Below are positions 12,490-23,232 of a DNA stretch of 64,000 nucleotides, in pieces. Location: assembly GCA_029204045.2 (NCBI GenBank), contig CM055076.1:22482743-22546742 (forward strand), given 5' to 3'. The DNA comes from Tillandsia leiboldiana (Eukaryota > Streptophyta > Magnoliopsida > Poales > Bromeliaceae). The translations under genes and the position numbers were made by a program. The notes below the pieces were generated by a model. That model had not been told where the DNA came from, did not search any database, and saw only the letters and a program-made list of their open reading frames with translations. Within the stretch, counting starts at the first letter, position 1. The number at the start of each line of letters is the position of its first letter.

Positions 12490-14073
12490 CTCACCTCTTA
12501 AAACAAGTTTCGTCCTCGAAACTTAACCCTGGTCCGCAACGAATAAAACTGGGTAGCACTCCTTCATCTTTGACTCCAGTTCTCAAGTCGCTTCACGTTC
12601 TTCCTGGTGGCTCCACAACACCTTCACATAGGGGATCGTCCTGTTGTGCAATCCTTTTTGTCCTCCCATGGTAAGATCCGCACCGGTGTTTCATCGAAGC
12701 TCAGGTCCTCTCCAAGCTCAACAGCAGTGATCATCCATCATCCCAATCAAGTACGCAGGTTCGAAGCATAACTTCGAGAATCCGGATCGCTCGCTCGGAC
12801 TGTCCGTCGGTCATAGGGTGAAACGCCGTGCTGAAGTGTGGTTTAGTCTCTAGAGTTCGTTGTAGACTTTGCCAAAGGTTCGACACCAGCCGAGTGTCTC
12901 TAGTCCACGTCGTATGGATGGGTGGGAAAAGAGTCGACTTCGTCAGTCGATCCACTGTGACTCAAACCGCATCGTGCCCTTGATGCGATGCGAAAAACCC
13001 GTGACGAATTCCATGCTGATTCGCTCCCATTTCCACTCTGGTACAGGTAGAGATTGTAGTTTTCCCCGCCGGGCGCTGATGTCCGAACTTTACTGGTTAA
13101 TCATCTAAACAGCGAGCAGTGAACTGTGTTACATCCCCCTTCGGTTTAGTCCACCAAAGATTCTGCTTGAGGTCCTTGTACATCTTCGTGTCACCTGGAT
13201 GCGCCGTATAGGGAGCGCCATATAGGGAGCGCAGTGCGCCTCGGACAATATCTCTTCCTTTAACTCTGGCAGCTCGGGCACGCAATTCCGCCCTCGAAAA
13301 CGTATTGCGTCGTTCGCACTCGCCGAAAAGTCGCTCGCGTGGTCCGGGGGATCTTGTCTCGAACAAGCTGTATCTGTGCGCCTGTCTTCTGACCTTCCAG
13401 GATTTCTCTAATAGGGTTAGCTTGACCATTAAGGACAAAATTCCTCGGTTTGACCCTTCCCGCTCAATACATCCGCTACTACACTTGCTTTTCCGGGGTG
13501 ATACTGAATGGACAAGTCGAGCCCTTCAGCGACTCCAACCAACGCCTCTGCCGCAAAAACAATTCCTTCTATGTGAACAAAAACTTAAGGCTCTGGCGAT
13601 CCGAAAACACATTACGATGAACTCCAAAGAGGTGATGTCTCCAAAGCTCTAAAACGAAGACGACTGCTGCCAGTTCCTGATCGTGTGTCGGGTAGTTTCG
13701 CTCATATTCTCTGTGTTGTCTTGAAGCGTCTATAGTATCATGCCAAGCCCAAGAAACTCCGGATTTCCGTTACTGTAGTCGGCCTAGCCCAGTTAGTCAC
13801 CAACTCCACCTTCTTGGGATCCACTGCGATTCCCGTTGCTGACACTATGTGCCCCAAAAGGCCCACTTCGCGAAGTCAGAACTCACGTTTCTTAAACTTA
13901 GCAAACAGCTTCTGGTCCCTGAGATTCCGGAGAATAATCCGCAAGTGCTCCTCGCAGTTGATTGAAGAGGTCATCAATCCTGGACTTGTTCTTCACTGTA
14001 ACCTCGTTTATCTCCCTGTAGTTGATGCGTAGACGTAGGCTTCCGTTCTTCTTTCGCACGAAGAGTACGGGTG
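12490..14073 (-). pseudogene. Family B pol, copy 2, truncated in RT
   Basis: Same content and deletion junctions as 5374-6980: integrase tail, the DWDDGW jump near 12735, the stop after CLDD, the RNase H jump near 13720 and the RT palm jump near 13950. It differs by point changes, a duplicated 12-base stretch near 13205-13231 and a short gap near 13440. Identity to copy 1 ends inside RT at CACGAAGAGTACGGGTG; from there an opposite-oriented element begins. The rest of the internal region and the next LTR are missing. Confidence 0.85.
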
Positions 14074-16387
14074 TCTAGACATCTGCGATCGTCATGCCCT
14101 CTTTCAACATCAGCGGCACCTTCTTCAGCATCGGCCCCCTTCGCACCTCAGCAGCGGCCGACAGCTCAGCGGCCCTATGCTCCAGCGAGCAGGCCATCTT
14201 CTTCCCACTCCACCGATTACCGGCCTCCAGCACAGAGCGGGCGAGTATATGCCGCCCAGTTTGCGGACTCCTCAGCGGCCGACCAGGTGGTGGCAGGTAT
14301 TATCTTACTCTCTGGCATTAGGACTCGCACTTTGTTTGACACTGGAGCATCTCATTCTTTTATTAGTCGATCATTTGCATCCCTTCATGGTATAGAGATA
14401 GAGTCCTTGTCGCATGCTTTAGAGGTTCAGATTCCTGATCATGTTTTACGCGTCGAGGAGTATTGCGTGGCTTGCCCGGTACAGTTGGGACCTTGGATCT
14501 TGCCGGCAGACTTGCTTGTCTTGCGGCAGCTCCAGGATTTTGACTTGGTGTTAGGGATGGATTGGTTGTCGTGGTATTGTGCCACTATTGACTGCAGAGA
14601 GAGGACGGTGACTCTCCGCGAGCCAGGACATGAGGAGTTTATCTTCAGAGGTTGCCAGAGCACGCTGTTTGCAGCGACTATTTCTTCGGCGAGGGCTAGG
14701 CGGATGTTGAGCAGAGGTTGCACTGCCTTTCTGGCCACTATTGTGGAGGTGCCTACAGCGGCACTGGGACTCGAGGATATCCCCATTGTCCGCGAGTTTC
14801 CAGATGTGTTTCCCCTCGAGTTGAAGACTATACCGCCGGAGAGGGAGATAGAGTTTGTGATTGACGTGGTCCCGAGAACCACGCCAATCTCGAAGGCGCC
14901 TTATCGGATGGCGCCTGCCGAGTTGAGGGAGCTGAAGGAGCAACTTCAGGATCTGATGGATAAGGGTTTTGTTAGACCCAGTGTTTCACTGTAGGGAGCG
15001 CCCGTTTTATTTGTGAAGAAGAAGGATGGTTCACTTCGTCTGTGTGTGGATTATAGGGAACTTAACAAAGTGACCATCCGGAACAAGTATCCATTACCGC
15101 GGATCGACAATTTGTTTGATCTGCTACAGGCAGCTTCAGTATTTTTGAAGATTGATCTTCAGTCCGGTTACCACCAGCTGAGGGTGAGGGCCGAGGACAT
15201 CTCCAAAACGGCTTTCAGATCTCGGTACGGGCATTACGAGTTCACAGTTATGCCATTTGGATTGACGAATGCCCCTGCCGCATTCATGGACTTGATGAAC
15301 TGGATATTTCAGCCGTTTTTGGACCAGTTTGTGGTAGTGTTTATTGATGATATACCGATTTACTTCCGGAGTGATGTGGAGCATGAGGAGCACTTGAGGA
15401 TAATGCTACAGCTTCTGCGAGAGAAGAAGGTGTATGCCAAGCTTAAGAAGTACGAATTTTGGCTCTGGGAGGTTGCCTTTTTGGGCCACGTAGTTTCAGC
15501 TACAGGAGTGGCGGTTGATCCAGCCAAGGTGGGCGCTATTCGAGATTGGCCGAGGCCGACGACTATCACCCAGGTGCGGAGTTTTCTTGGATTGGCTGGC
15601 TACTATCGGCGATTTGTGGAAGGCTTTGCGAAGCTTTCCACCCCCCTCACACGTCTGACCAGGAAAGGGGTTAAGTTTATTTGGAGGGAGACTTGTCAGA
15701 GCAGTTTTGATGAGCTGAAACAGAGATTGATGACAGCTCCGATCCTTGCTCTCCCGGTTATGGGAGAAGGATTCGTAATCTACAGCGACGCCTCTCACAG
15801 TGGTCTGGGGTGTGTATTGATGCAGCATGGTAGGGTAATTGCCTATGCTTCACGGCAATTGAAAGACTATGAGAAAAATTACCCTACTCATGATCTTAAG
15901 TTAGGAGCGGTTGTGTTTGCTCTGAAGCTGTGGCGGCATTATTTGTATGGAGAGCACTGCGAGATCTACACCGATCATAAAAGCTTGAAGTATCTATTCA
16001 CTCAGAAGGAGTTGAACTTGAGGCAACGCCGGTGGTTAGAGTTGTTAAAGGATTATGATCTGAGTATCCTTTATCATCCCGGCAAAGCCAATGTCGTGGC
16101 AGATGCTTTGAGTAGGAGGACGAGTCTGAGTTTGATGATTTCGCAGCAGGCACCGTTGGTGGAGCAAATGAGACGGTTACAGATTGAGGTTGTATCCCGT
16201 GGGGTCTCTGCTAGACTTATGTCTTTGGTCGTGCAGCCCACTTTGTTGGACAGGATTAGGGAGAAACTAAGTGAGGACCCCCACTTGATGAGGATCCAAG
16301 AGCAGATCCAGACTAAGTTGACAGGGGATTTTTCAGTTGATGCTTCGGGAGTACTGCGGTACATGGACCGAGCTTGTGTGCCTATAG
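14074..16387 (+). pseudogene. Element 3 gag end, protease, RT, RNase H, integrase start
   Basis: The frame at 14071-14994 holds a Pro/Ser/Ala-rich gag tail, the aspartic protease motif DTGASHSF (DTG at 14338) and the RT N-terminus (FPDVFP). A TAG at 14992-14994 replaces the Trp expected in the PWGAPV motif. From there RT continues with FIDD at 15340-15351 and GLAGYYRRF, then RNase H (DASHSGLG, SRQLK, TDHKSLKY) and the integrase lead-in ending CVPI. Here a solo LTR interrupts the frame; after its removal the frame runs on in phase at 18329. Apart from the one stop this is the best preserved pol in the window. Confidence 0.93.
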
Positions 16388-16764
16388 TGTAGTGATCCGG
16401 TCTTTCGGGGTATTTTTGACTTACGTGTAGTCATTTAAGCCTTTAAGTGAAATAGAATCATTCAATTCTTGAAGTTGGCCATTGTGGGACGCTAGTATTT
16501 TTCCGCGATTGTGCGCGGAAAAAGAAAGCCGACGGCGCGATCGGATCTGAAATCCGATATCGGGAACCCCCCTGAACGGGATTCAAAGTGATACGGTAAT
16601 TAGTCGTGCATCGGAATCCGTGCTAAATATCTTGCACCCGTTAGAGATAAGGTGGTTTATCTCGTGGGGGATAATTAATTAGTTAATTAATTATCCCAGA
16701 CGGAAAATTAATTAATTCTCTTACGTACGAATTAAAGAGGAATTAATTAAAGGTAAAGTACGAC

Positions 16765-16772
16765 TATATAAG
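16765..16772 (+). promoter_or_regulatory. TATA box of solo LTR 1
   Basis: TATATAAG about 377 bp into the LTR, followed by an A-rich then GC-mixed leader. A plausible Pol II core promoter by position; no transcription evidence. Confidence 0.5.
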
Positions 16773-18168
16773 GGATCCCGAATATCGGAAAGGAAAAGAA
16801 AAGAAAATAAAAACCCTAATCGGAGAGAAGGGAAAAAAGAAAAAGACGAAAACCTAGCCGGAAGAAAGGGAAAGGAGAAAGAGAAGGAGCCCGATCTTCC
16901 CGGACGCCGAACCGAAGACAAGAACATGACCGGACAACCTTTCCGTCGATCTTCGGTTAGTAAAATAATTTATTTAAATTATTTGGGATTTTGTTCGTTG
17001 TCTTTTTCGTTGAGTTCTTGGTTTCTTGCTTTCTCCGTCGTATCCGTCACCGTCGCCGACGTCGTCTCCTTGAAAAGGCGCGGAACGGACGGCGGAGGCG
17101 CGCGATGCCGCTAGGGCATCGCGCGGAGGAGGGTCACGGACGGCACCGCAGCGGGGGTGCGCGAAAGATTCGAGTGTTCCGATCTCTCTCCAAATAGGTG
17201 GGTACGGTTGCTGTAAATACAACCAGTGCAGTAAGTGCATCTATCGTCATTAAAGTGCTCTCAATTTATCTAACAAAGTAGATGGACAGTTTAACCTTTC
17301 GCATAATTGTGTTATTATCTAACAATTGAAGCGGCTGCGGTCGCAATGTTCATGACACGCCGATCTCGGCAAAAAACCGTTTTGGGATGCTGCACTTACA
17401 TAGGCGGATTGGCCTCCGCATGGGTGTACTTTTCCGGAAGAGTGGTCTTGTATGACCCGTGTTCCTCACAAAGGGGTGGGAGCCGTGAGGACCCCTTCGC
17501 GCCCGCTGGGGATAGCACACCAGCACCGTGGAAGGGGTTAAATGCATCAAAGGAGTGCTTGCGCACGAGGGGAGACTTTGGTCTCTCCGATAAATATTCT
17601 GGGGTTGGTGCCCAATTAAATTGATAAATCTGGGGTCGGGGCCCAGCTTAATATGTGCAGGGTTTTTAGCGAAATGGTTACGGTGTTTCCGGTTTGCTCC
17701 TTATTCCTTATTGTTGTTAGACATCTACTTTGTTTGTCACTGACTTTACCCACTCCGTGACAGGCGCTACGAGGGGCGTTACCCGGGAGATTGTTGAGAC
17801 TGCGTCGCGAGGACCGTAGTCAGAACGCTTGGTTATTATCATTATCTCATCTCTTTTACGCATGTTAGTTAATTTGCTTGTGAGTAGAAATATTCGTGGA
17901 CATGTATTACTTGGCACTGTGGATGAGTTGTACTTTTATAGTTTGGTTCTTCTGATGATGTTTCTTATGCGGCATGTTTTCATGATAAACCAAATGATTT
18001 CGAAAAGGGTTTTCTCAAAACGAAGTGCCGTGTGGGCACGGGTTTTGCAATTGCTGGCTTTATCCTTTCTAAACATTGATGCCGCTTTAATATTCCGCTT
18101 GATGTTGAATGTCTATTGTATGGTTGATAGTTGATGATTGTTGTATGTTGTTGTAAATGAGACGCCGT

Positions 18169-18219
18169 GCATATACAAAGGAGACTCTGTCCGCGGACAG
18201 GGAGAATTTTGTGTATGTG
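18169..18219 (+). other. Conserved LTR-end stem-loop (solo LTR 1)
   Basis: CATATACAAA pairs with TTTTGTGTATG using G-U pairs on the sense strand, and CTCTGTCCG pairs with CGGACAGGG. It is followed, as in the other LTRs, by GTGGCGG, a tract of A and the CCCCGGGG terminus. Confidence 0.6.
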
Positions 18220-18328
18220 GCGGTCTGGCACGCACCGGGGATGAGGTTTAATGTACCTTGTTCAGAAAAAAAAAAGATACACACGAATTTCCGCTTTGAT
18301 AGACCCAAAAACCCCCGGGGGCGTGACA

Positions 18329-18975
18329 TATAGATTCAGAGATTCGAGAGCAGATCTTGAGGGAGGCCCATTATACACCTTATACCATTCATCCTGGTGG
18401 GACTAAGATGTATAAGGACCTCAAGGCACATTTTTGGTGGAGTGGTATGAAGAGAGACATTGGGAGATTCGTGGCTCACTGCTTAACTTGTCAGCAACTG
18501 AAGGCTGAACATCGTGTACCTGCTGGCAAGTTGCAGAGTCTCCCAATCCCTGAATGGAAATGGGATCATATCACTATGGATTTGGTCACTGGGTTGCCGA
18601 GAGCACAGACTGGAGCTGAAGCGATCTGGGTAGTCGTGGATAGACTCACCAAGTCTGCTCACTTTCTACCGGTGCAGGTGACTTGGCCTTTGGAGCGACT
18701 AGCACAGTTATACTTGGCTGAGGTGGTGAGGTTGTACGGTGTACCTGTCTCCATTGTATCAGATAGAGACACGAGGTTTGTCTCGCATTTCTAAAGGAGT
18801 TTACAGACAGCTTTGGGGATGCAGCTCTGTTTCAGCACAGCATTCCACCCACAGACCGATGGACAGTCTGAGTGCACCATACAGACCCTCGAGGATATGT
18901 TGAGAGTGTGCGCCATGGATTTTGGAGGAGGGTGGTACCGACACTTGGGATTAGTTGAGTTTGCGTACAACAACA
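18329..18975 (+). pseudogene. Element 3 integrase, middle part
   Basis: Integrase zinc-binding region (HPGGTKMYKD ... HCLTCQQ) and catalytic core: first Asp in TMDLVTG, second in VSDRDTRF, third catalytic region around HPQTDGQSE. A TAA at 18792-18794 replaces the expected Trp codon, and a second solo LTR cuts the frame after FAYNN at 18975. The frame continues at 21645. Both Asp residues are kept, unlike in element 4. Confidence 0.9.
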
Positions 18976-19569
18976 TGTAATGACATAACTTTTCGTGTAA
19001 TATTTTACCCTCCGGTGATTAATGTACTTTTAGGAAAGCTAAATGATCGAGTTTTCTTAAGTTAACCGTCGTGCTACGCGGGTATTTTCCTGTGAAAGGG
19101 CTCGAAAAGCGATGACCGACGGTGTGATCGGATTTGAAATCCGACCTTCGAATCTCCCGGAACAGGGTTTTTAGGGTTGGGGTGACTTAGCGTGCATCGG
19201 AATCGGTGCGGAATATCCTGCACGCTTTCCGAGGAAATATGGGTTTATCCCGCATGATTAATTAATTAAAGAATTAATTATTCGGTGACAAATATTAAAT
19301 GTGGGATTTAGTTGTACGTACGTAGAGAAAAAATCCCACTTTTCGCAAAAAAGAAACCCTAGCCGGAGAGAACGAGAAAGAAAAGAAAAGAGAAAAAAAA
19401 AGACGGAACCCTAACCGGAGGAACAATAGAAGGGAGAGGAAGAAGGCGGAGGAGTCCGGACACCCCGATCAACGTGTTGCGAACGGGAGTGCGATCAGAT
19501 CGTCTATCCCGTCGGAATCGGTAAGTGGATTTCGTTTTGTTAAATGTTTGGGGTTTCATATTCTTCTGC

Positions 19570-20300
19570 TCGAGTCGCGACCGCCGCCTCCGTCGCCGTC
19601 GCCGCCATCGCCGCCGCGCGACCTAGGGCACTCGGGGCGTCGCCCGCCGGTGGCGCGCGCCGCACGGCCTTGTGCCGCGCGGGGCGCCACCCGCGGGCGC
19701 GTGCGCGCCGTGCGCCCCCGTGCCGCGCGGGGCGCCCGCGGGCGGCGGCGCCCACGCGGGCAAAGCACCGCGCGGGCGGCAGGCGCTGCGCGGGCGTCAC
19801 CCGCGAGCGCGCGCCGCGCGGCCTCGTGCCGCGCGGGGCGCCCACGGGCGGAGACACCCGCGCGCGCAGGCGCTGCGCGGGCGCCACCCGCACGCGCTCG
19901 CGTCTCGCGGCCTAGTGCCGCGTGGGGCGTCCGCGCGGGCTGGCGCCGCGTGGGGCGTCCGCGCGGGCGCCACCCGCGAGCACGCGCCGCGCGGCCCTGT
20001 CCCGCGCGGGGCGCCCATGGGCGGCAGGCCCCGCACGGGCGCCACCCGCGGGCGCGCGCCGAGCAGCCTCGTGCCGCGCGGGGCACCCACGGGCGGCGGT
20101 GCCGCACGGACAGGCCCCGCGTGGGCACCACCCGCGAGCGCGCGCCGCGCGGCCTAGTGCCGCGCGGGGCACTCGCGGCGGCAGCTGCCGCGCGGGGCGC
20201 TCGTGGCGGCAGCTGCCGCGCGGGCAACGACGCCCGCGCGGGCCGTCTCCGCGCGGACGCCGTCCGCGGACGCGCGGGGAGCCGTCAAGCGACGTGAGCA
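19570..20300. repeat. GC-rich minisatellite in solo LTR 2
   Basis: About ten imperfect units centred on GTGCCGCGCGGGGC with CACCCGCGGGCGC spacers. All six frames are open over long distances because of composition; the resulting Arg/Ala/Gly/Pro-rich frames (up to 249 codons) are not genes. The same core word recurs in the element 4 LTR at 30690-31090. Confidence 0.8.
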
Positions 20301-21498
20301 CGCCGTCTTTGGGTTTTTCGTCGCGTGGTTAGATTTTTGATTCCGTTTTTGCGGTGTTGGTGCGTCTTATTGACTTATCGTTTTTGGGGACTTCCTTAGG
20401 TCCTGGTGCGCAGCGGAAGTGTGTCGAGGATCCAGGTGTTCCGATCCCCGCGCAACAAGGTAGGTACTTTCGTATTAAGTGGTGCATGTAATCGTATAAC
20501 AAGTGTAATAAAGTAGATGAACTGTGTTAACTGATTTAAACCCATTGCATGAGTATTTCCCGTCTTTTGTTATTAATTGTAGCGACTAAGTGTCGTGGTG
20601 CTTATTACACGCCGGTTTCGGCTATTATGCTCATAGATGCTTACACGCACACCGGCGGTTTGGCCACCGATAGGGTGTACTTTTCCGGAATTGTGGTATG
20701 TTGACCCGTGTATCCCACGAAAGTAAAGGTGTCGAGTGGGGACCCCTCACGGTTGCTATAGGTGCAGCACTAGTACCGTGGCGGGGTTAAATGCAATACG
20801 CGAGCAAGGTGATCGTTCACAAGGGGGTCTTTAAACCTTCCGACTGGTGTTTGTAATTAAACTAGGGGATACTATGACTCATGAGGGGAAAAGCGAAAGG
20901 TTTCGGTGTATCGGTTTGTCTTACCATTACTTTTATTGTTTCTTTCATCTACTTTATTTGTCACTGACTTTCCCACACTGTGACAGGTCTGGCTCGGTGT
21001 AGTCGGGACGATGGTGAGGCAGCGTCTAGAGGACATTAGCCAACGGAGGCTTTATTCCGTTATTCTTGCTTTTGGGTTATCTCATCTCCTTTCCTTTTAG
21101 TCTTTAAGTTTTCAATTGTTTGGATGTGGAATGTTACGGATGTTGGTTTGCGAGTTATTCTAATAACGTAAACTTTGGTATGCTTTTATTCGATTTGTAT
21201 GCGGCATGTTTTATACCAAACAAAAAGGGTTTCGAAAATACTTTCCACAACCAAGTGTCGTGTGGGCACTACTTTGTAAACCTCTGGATTTATCCTTTCA
21301 AAAGATGTAGCCGCTTTATTGTGACTTATGTAAACACTTCGGAAAAACTGGGTGTCGTGTGGACACCGTTTGCAAACCCGTAGTTTTATCTCTTGATGTC
21401 GTGAATGAAAGTTCTGATGTAAATAAATGGTATTACTCTCTCTTGTTGTATTCACTGTGACTGTGTGGTTAAAGAAGATGTTGTAAATGTGACGTCGT

Positions 21499-21549
21499 GC
21501 ATATACAAAGGAAACTCTGTCCGTTTTCAGAGTGAATTTGTACATGTGG
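21499..21549 (+). other. Conserved LTR-end stem-loop (solo LTR 2)
   Basis: CATATACAAA pairs with TTTGTACATG and CTCTG pairs with CAGAG around a TCCGTTT loop. Same position relative to the LTR end as in the other copies. Confidence 0.6.
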
Positions 21550-21644
21550 CGGGTTTGACGCGCACCGGTAGGCGGGGTCGTTTACAAAAAAAAATATATA
21601 TATATACGCTTTTCCGCAAATCCGTAAACCTCCGGGGCGTGACA

Positions 21645-22296
21645 CAACAGCTATCGAGCGAGCATTCAGATGGCTCCGTTTGAAGCATTGTATGGACGCA
21701 AGTGTCGGTCACCCCTATATTGGAGTGACGTGCGTGAGAAGAAGACTTTGGGTCCTGATTTACTGTCCGAGGCAGAGGAAAAGGTCAAATTGATACGACG
21801 ACATCTTGAGACCGCCCAGAGTCGACAGCAGAGTTATGCTGATACCCGACGGCGAGACTTAGAGTTTCAGGTTGATCACATCTTTTTGAAAGTCTCGCCT
21901 TCGAAGGGGGTCCGGAGATTTGGAGTTCGAGGGAAGCTTAGTCCCCGGTTTATTAGACCCTTTGAGGTACTGGAGAGGGTTGGCCCTGTTGCTTATCGAG
22001 TAGCTCTTCCTCCACGCCTGGCAGGAGTTCATGATGTGTTTCACGTCTCTGCTCTGAGGAAGTATGTATTTGATCCTACGCATGTGATTGACTTCACCCC
22101 ACTGGAGATTGGGGAGGACCTTGGATACGAGGAGCGCCCGTTGCGAATTCTAGCTCGTGAGGTGAGAGAATTGCGCAATCGGGTGATACCTTATGTGAAG
22201 ATTTTATGGAGCAATCACGAGGAGCGGGAGGCCACTTGGGAGCTGGAGGAGGTGATGCGGGATACCTATCCTTTCTTATTTGAGGCTTCTGGCTGA
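21645..22296 (+). pseudogene. Element 3 integrase C-terminus with chromodomain-like tail
   Basis: Continues the core (QMAPFEALYGRKC), then the GPFEVLERVGPVAYRV module (about 21955-22000) and the tail IPYVKILWSNHEERE...ATWELEEVM, which is the chromodomain-like end typical of Tekay/Del chromoviruses. It ends with TGA at 22294-22296, just upstream of polypurine tract and LTR. This part is undamaged by eye; it is called a pseudogene only because the whole frame is interrupted. Confidence 0.9.
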
Positions 22297-22342
22297 GGTA
22301 TGTCTATCTTGTTTCCTAGTTTCATGGACGAAACTTTTTTTT

Positions 22343-22354
22343 AGTGGGGGAGGA
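22343..22354 (+). other. Polypurine tract of element 3
   Basis: AGTGGGGGAGGA directly before the LTR start TGTAGGGCC (a T follows at the junction). This is the usual plus-strand priming site. Confidence 0.75.
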
Positions 22355-22677
22355 TGTAGGGCCCCTGAACCCCATGTAGCTTTTTCTCATGAATCCACTG
22401 TGTAAAACACCTATTGATGGTGTGTCTGGCCATAGTGCATCAAAGGGATGCCACGGATGGACCCTGTGAGATATTTATAGCTAGTTTGGACTTCGGCTGC
22501 TTTTACCAAATTTTAGAGAGGGTTTTGGGCCAAACAGAGGTTGGATTTGGATTCAGCGCGGAAAAACGCTTGAAAACGGCTATTTGCTTGTTAAATTCTG
22601 AGTCCGGATGCCCAAAAACGGACTCCCGGAAGTTTTAGTGGTTTTTCGGTGCATGGGGGAGCAGTGGACCGGTGAGG

Positions 22678-23095
22678 GTGCCACATGGCGGGCTCTGGTT
22701 GGTCGGCGCACGCGGCGTGGTCCACGGAGCAGCAGGAGAGAGGCCGGGGTGCACCGCGGGAGGCGTGGACCGGCGGGGATCCACGTGGCAGCGCCGGATT
22801 GGCCGGCCCACGCGCGCTCGGTCCACGAGGGCGCGCGGGGGAGCGGTGGACGGGGGCGTGCCACGTGGCGGCCCCGGGTTGACTGGCCTACGGGCGCGAG
22901 GTCCACGCAGCGCGCGGGAGCAGGCGCGGGGGCTAGGTGCCGTACCGGCGGGCAGGTGGGGCAGGTGGGCAGCGCCATGTGGCGCCCGCTGATTCGCGGG
23001 AGCCACCTACCGCGTTGACCCGAGCGGGGGACACGTGGCGTCCACCCGCTGGGCTTGCACCGCTGTTGCCTGTTCCATGGACACGTGGCGGGCCC
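22678..23095. repeat. GC-rich repeats with CCACGTGGC palindromes
   Basis: CCAC(A/G)TGGC or CACGTGGC recurs at about 22681, 22782, 22861, 22976, 23031 and 23082, each in a GC-rich context. CACGTG is the plant G-box core, so this could be a promoter-proximal enhancer array upstream of the TATA box; that function is inferred. Confidence 0.55.
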
Positions 23096-23223
23096 CGGAG
23101 TGGGTCGGACGGCGGCGGGATCCGAGCGGGATCCGGTGTGCGGGCGGGCCGGGCCTTGGGCCGCACTGTGCGAGCCCGAAACCGGGGACACAATGGTCAT
23201 TTTGGCATTTGTTTCTTCGGGCC

Positions 23224-23232
23224 TATATATAG
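23224..23232 (+). promoter_or_regulatory. TATA box of element 3 LTR
   Basis: TATATATAG inside CCTATATATAGGGC, about 870 bp into the LTR and just downstream of the CACGTGGC repeats. A good core promoter by position. Confidence 0.55.

Larger units (their letters stand above)
2108..14073 (-). mobile_element. Family B gypsy array: LTR-internal-LTR-internal (truncated)
   Basis: Two head-to-tail copies of a unit made of a long LTR followed by a damaged internal region, all in minus orientation. Unit 1 is 2108-9167 (7060 bp) and unit 2 is 9168-14073, cut short. Both LTRs begin (plus-strand view) TGTCACGCCCCGGGG and end ACTACATCA, followed by the same CTCACCTCTT, which is the polypurine tract read on the minus strand. 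A tRNA-iMet primer site lies next to the LTR at 9168. The internal regions share the same deletions and scars. An ordinary element would have flanking host DNA, not a second internal region, beyond 12489, so LTR-LTR unequal recombination or a tandem duplication is inferred. The 5 bp on the left flank are GCAGA (2103-2107); the matching right copy is not found because the array is truncated at 14073. Confidence 0.85.
16388..18328 (+). repeat. Solo gypsy LTR 1 (1941 bp), duplication TATAG
   Basis: Begins TGTAGTGATCC, ends GGGGGCGTGACA, and is flanked by TATAG on both sides (16383-16387 and 18329-18333). No internal region or primer site is present, so it is a solo LTR. Inside: TATA box at 16765-16772, splice-like sites, a GCGGA/TCCGC hairpin near 17402-17418, two stem-loops with UGGG/CCCA-type stems near 17599-17647, a CTGAC...CCGTGACAG block at 17742-17763, a GTGCC/GGCAC hairpin near 18027 and the conserved end stem-loop at 18169-18219. 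Confidence 0.93.
18976..21644 (+). repeat. Solo gypsy LTR 2 (2669 bp), duplication CAACA
   Basis: Begins TGTAATGACAT and ends CCGGGGCGTGACA, flanked by CAACA at 18971-18975 and 21645-21649. It has no primer site or coding part. It is a different family or subfamily from LTR 1 but shares the downstream plan: donor-like GTAAGT near 19520, GC-rich minisatellite 19570-20300, acceptor-like TTCCTTAG near 20400, donor-like GTAGGTAC near 20461, CGGT/CCACCG and TTTTCCGGAA hairpins near 20653-20693, a CTGAC...TGTGACAG block ending at 20986, a GTGTC/GACAC hairpin near 21354, and the end stem-loop. Confidence 0.93.

Noticed and set aside
19548..20297. Arg/Ala/Gly-rich open frames up to 249 codons on both strands
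   Set aside because: They lie in the GC minisatellite of a solo LTR; all frames are open because of composition, and no domain is recognisable.
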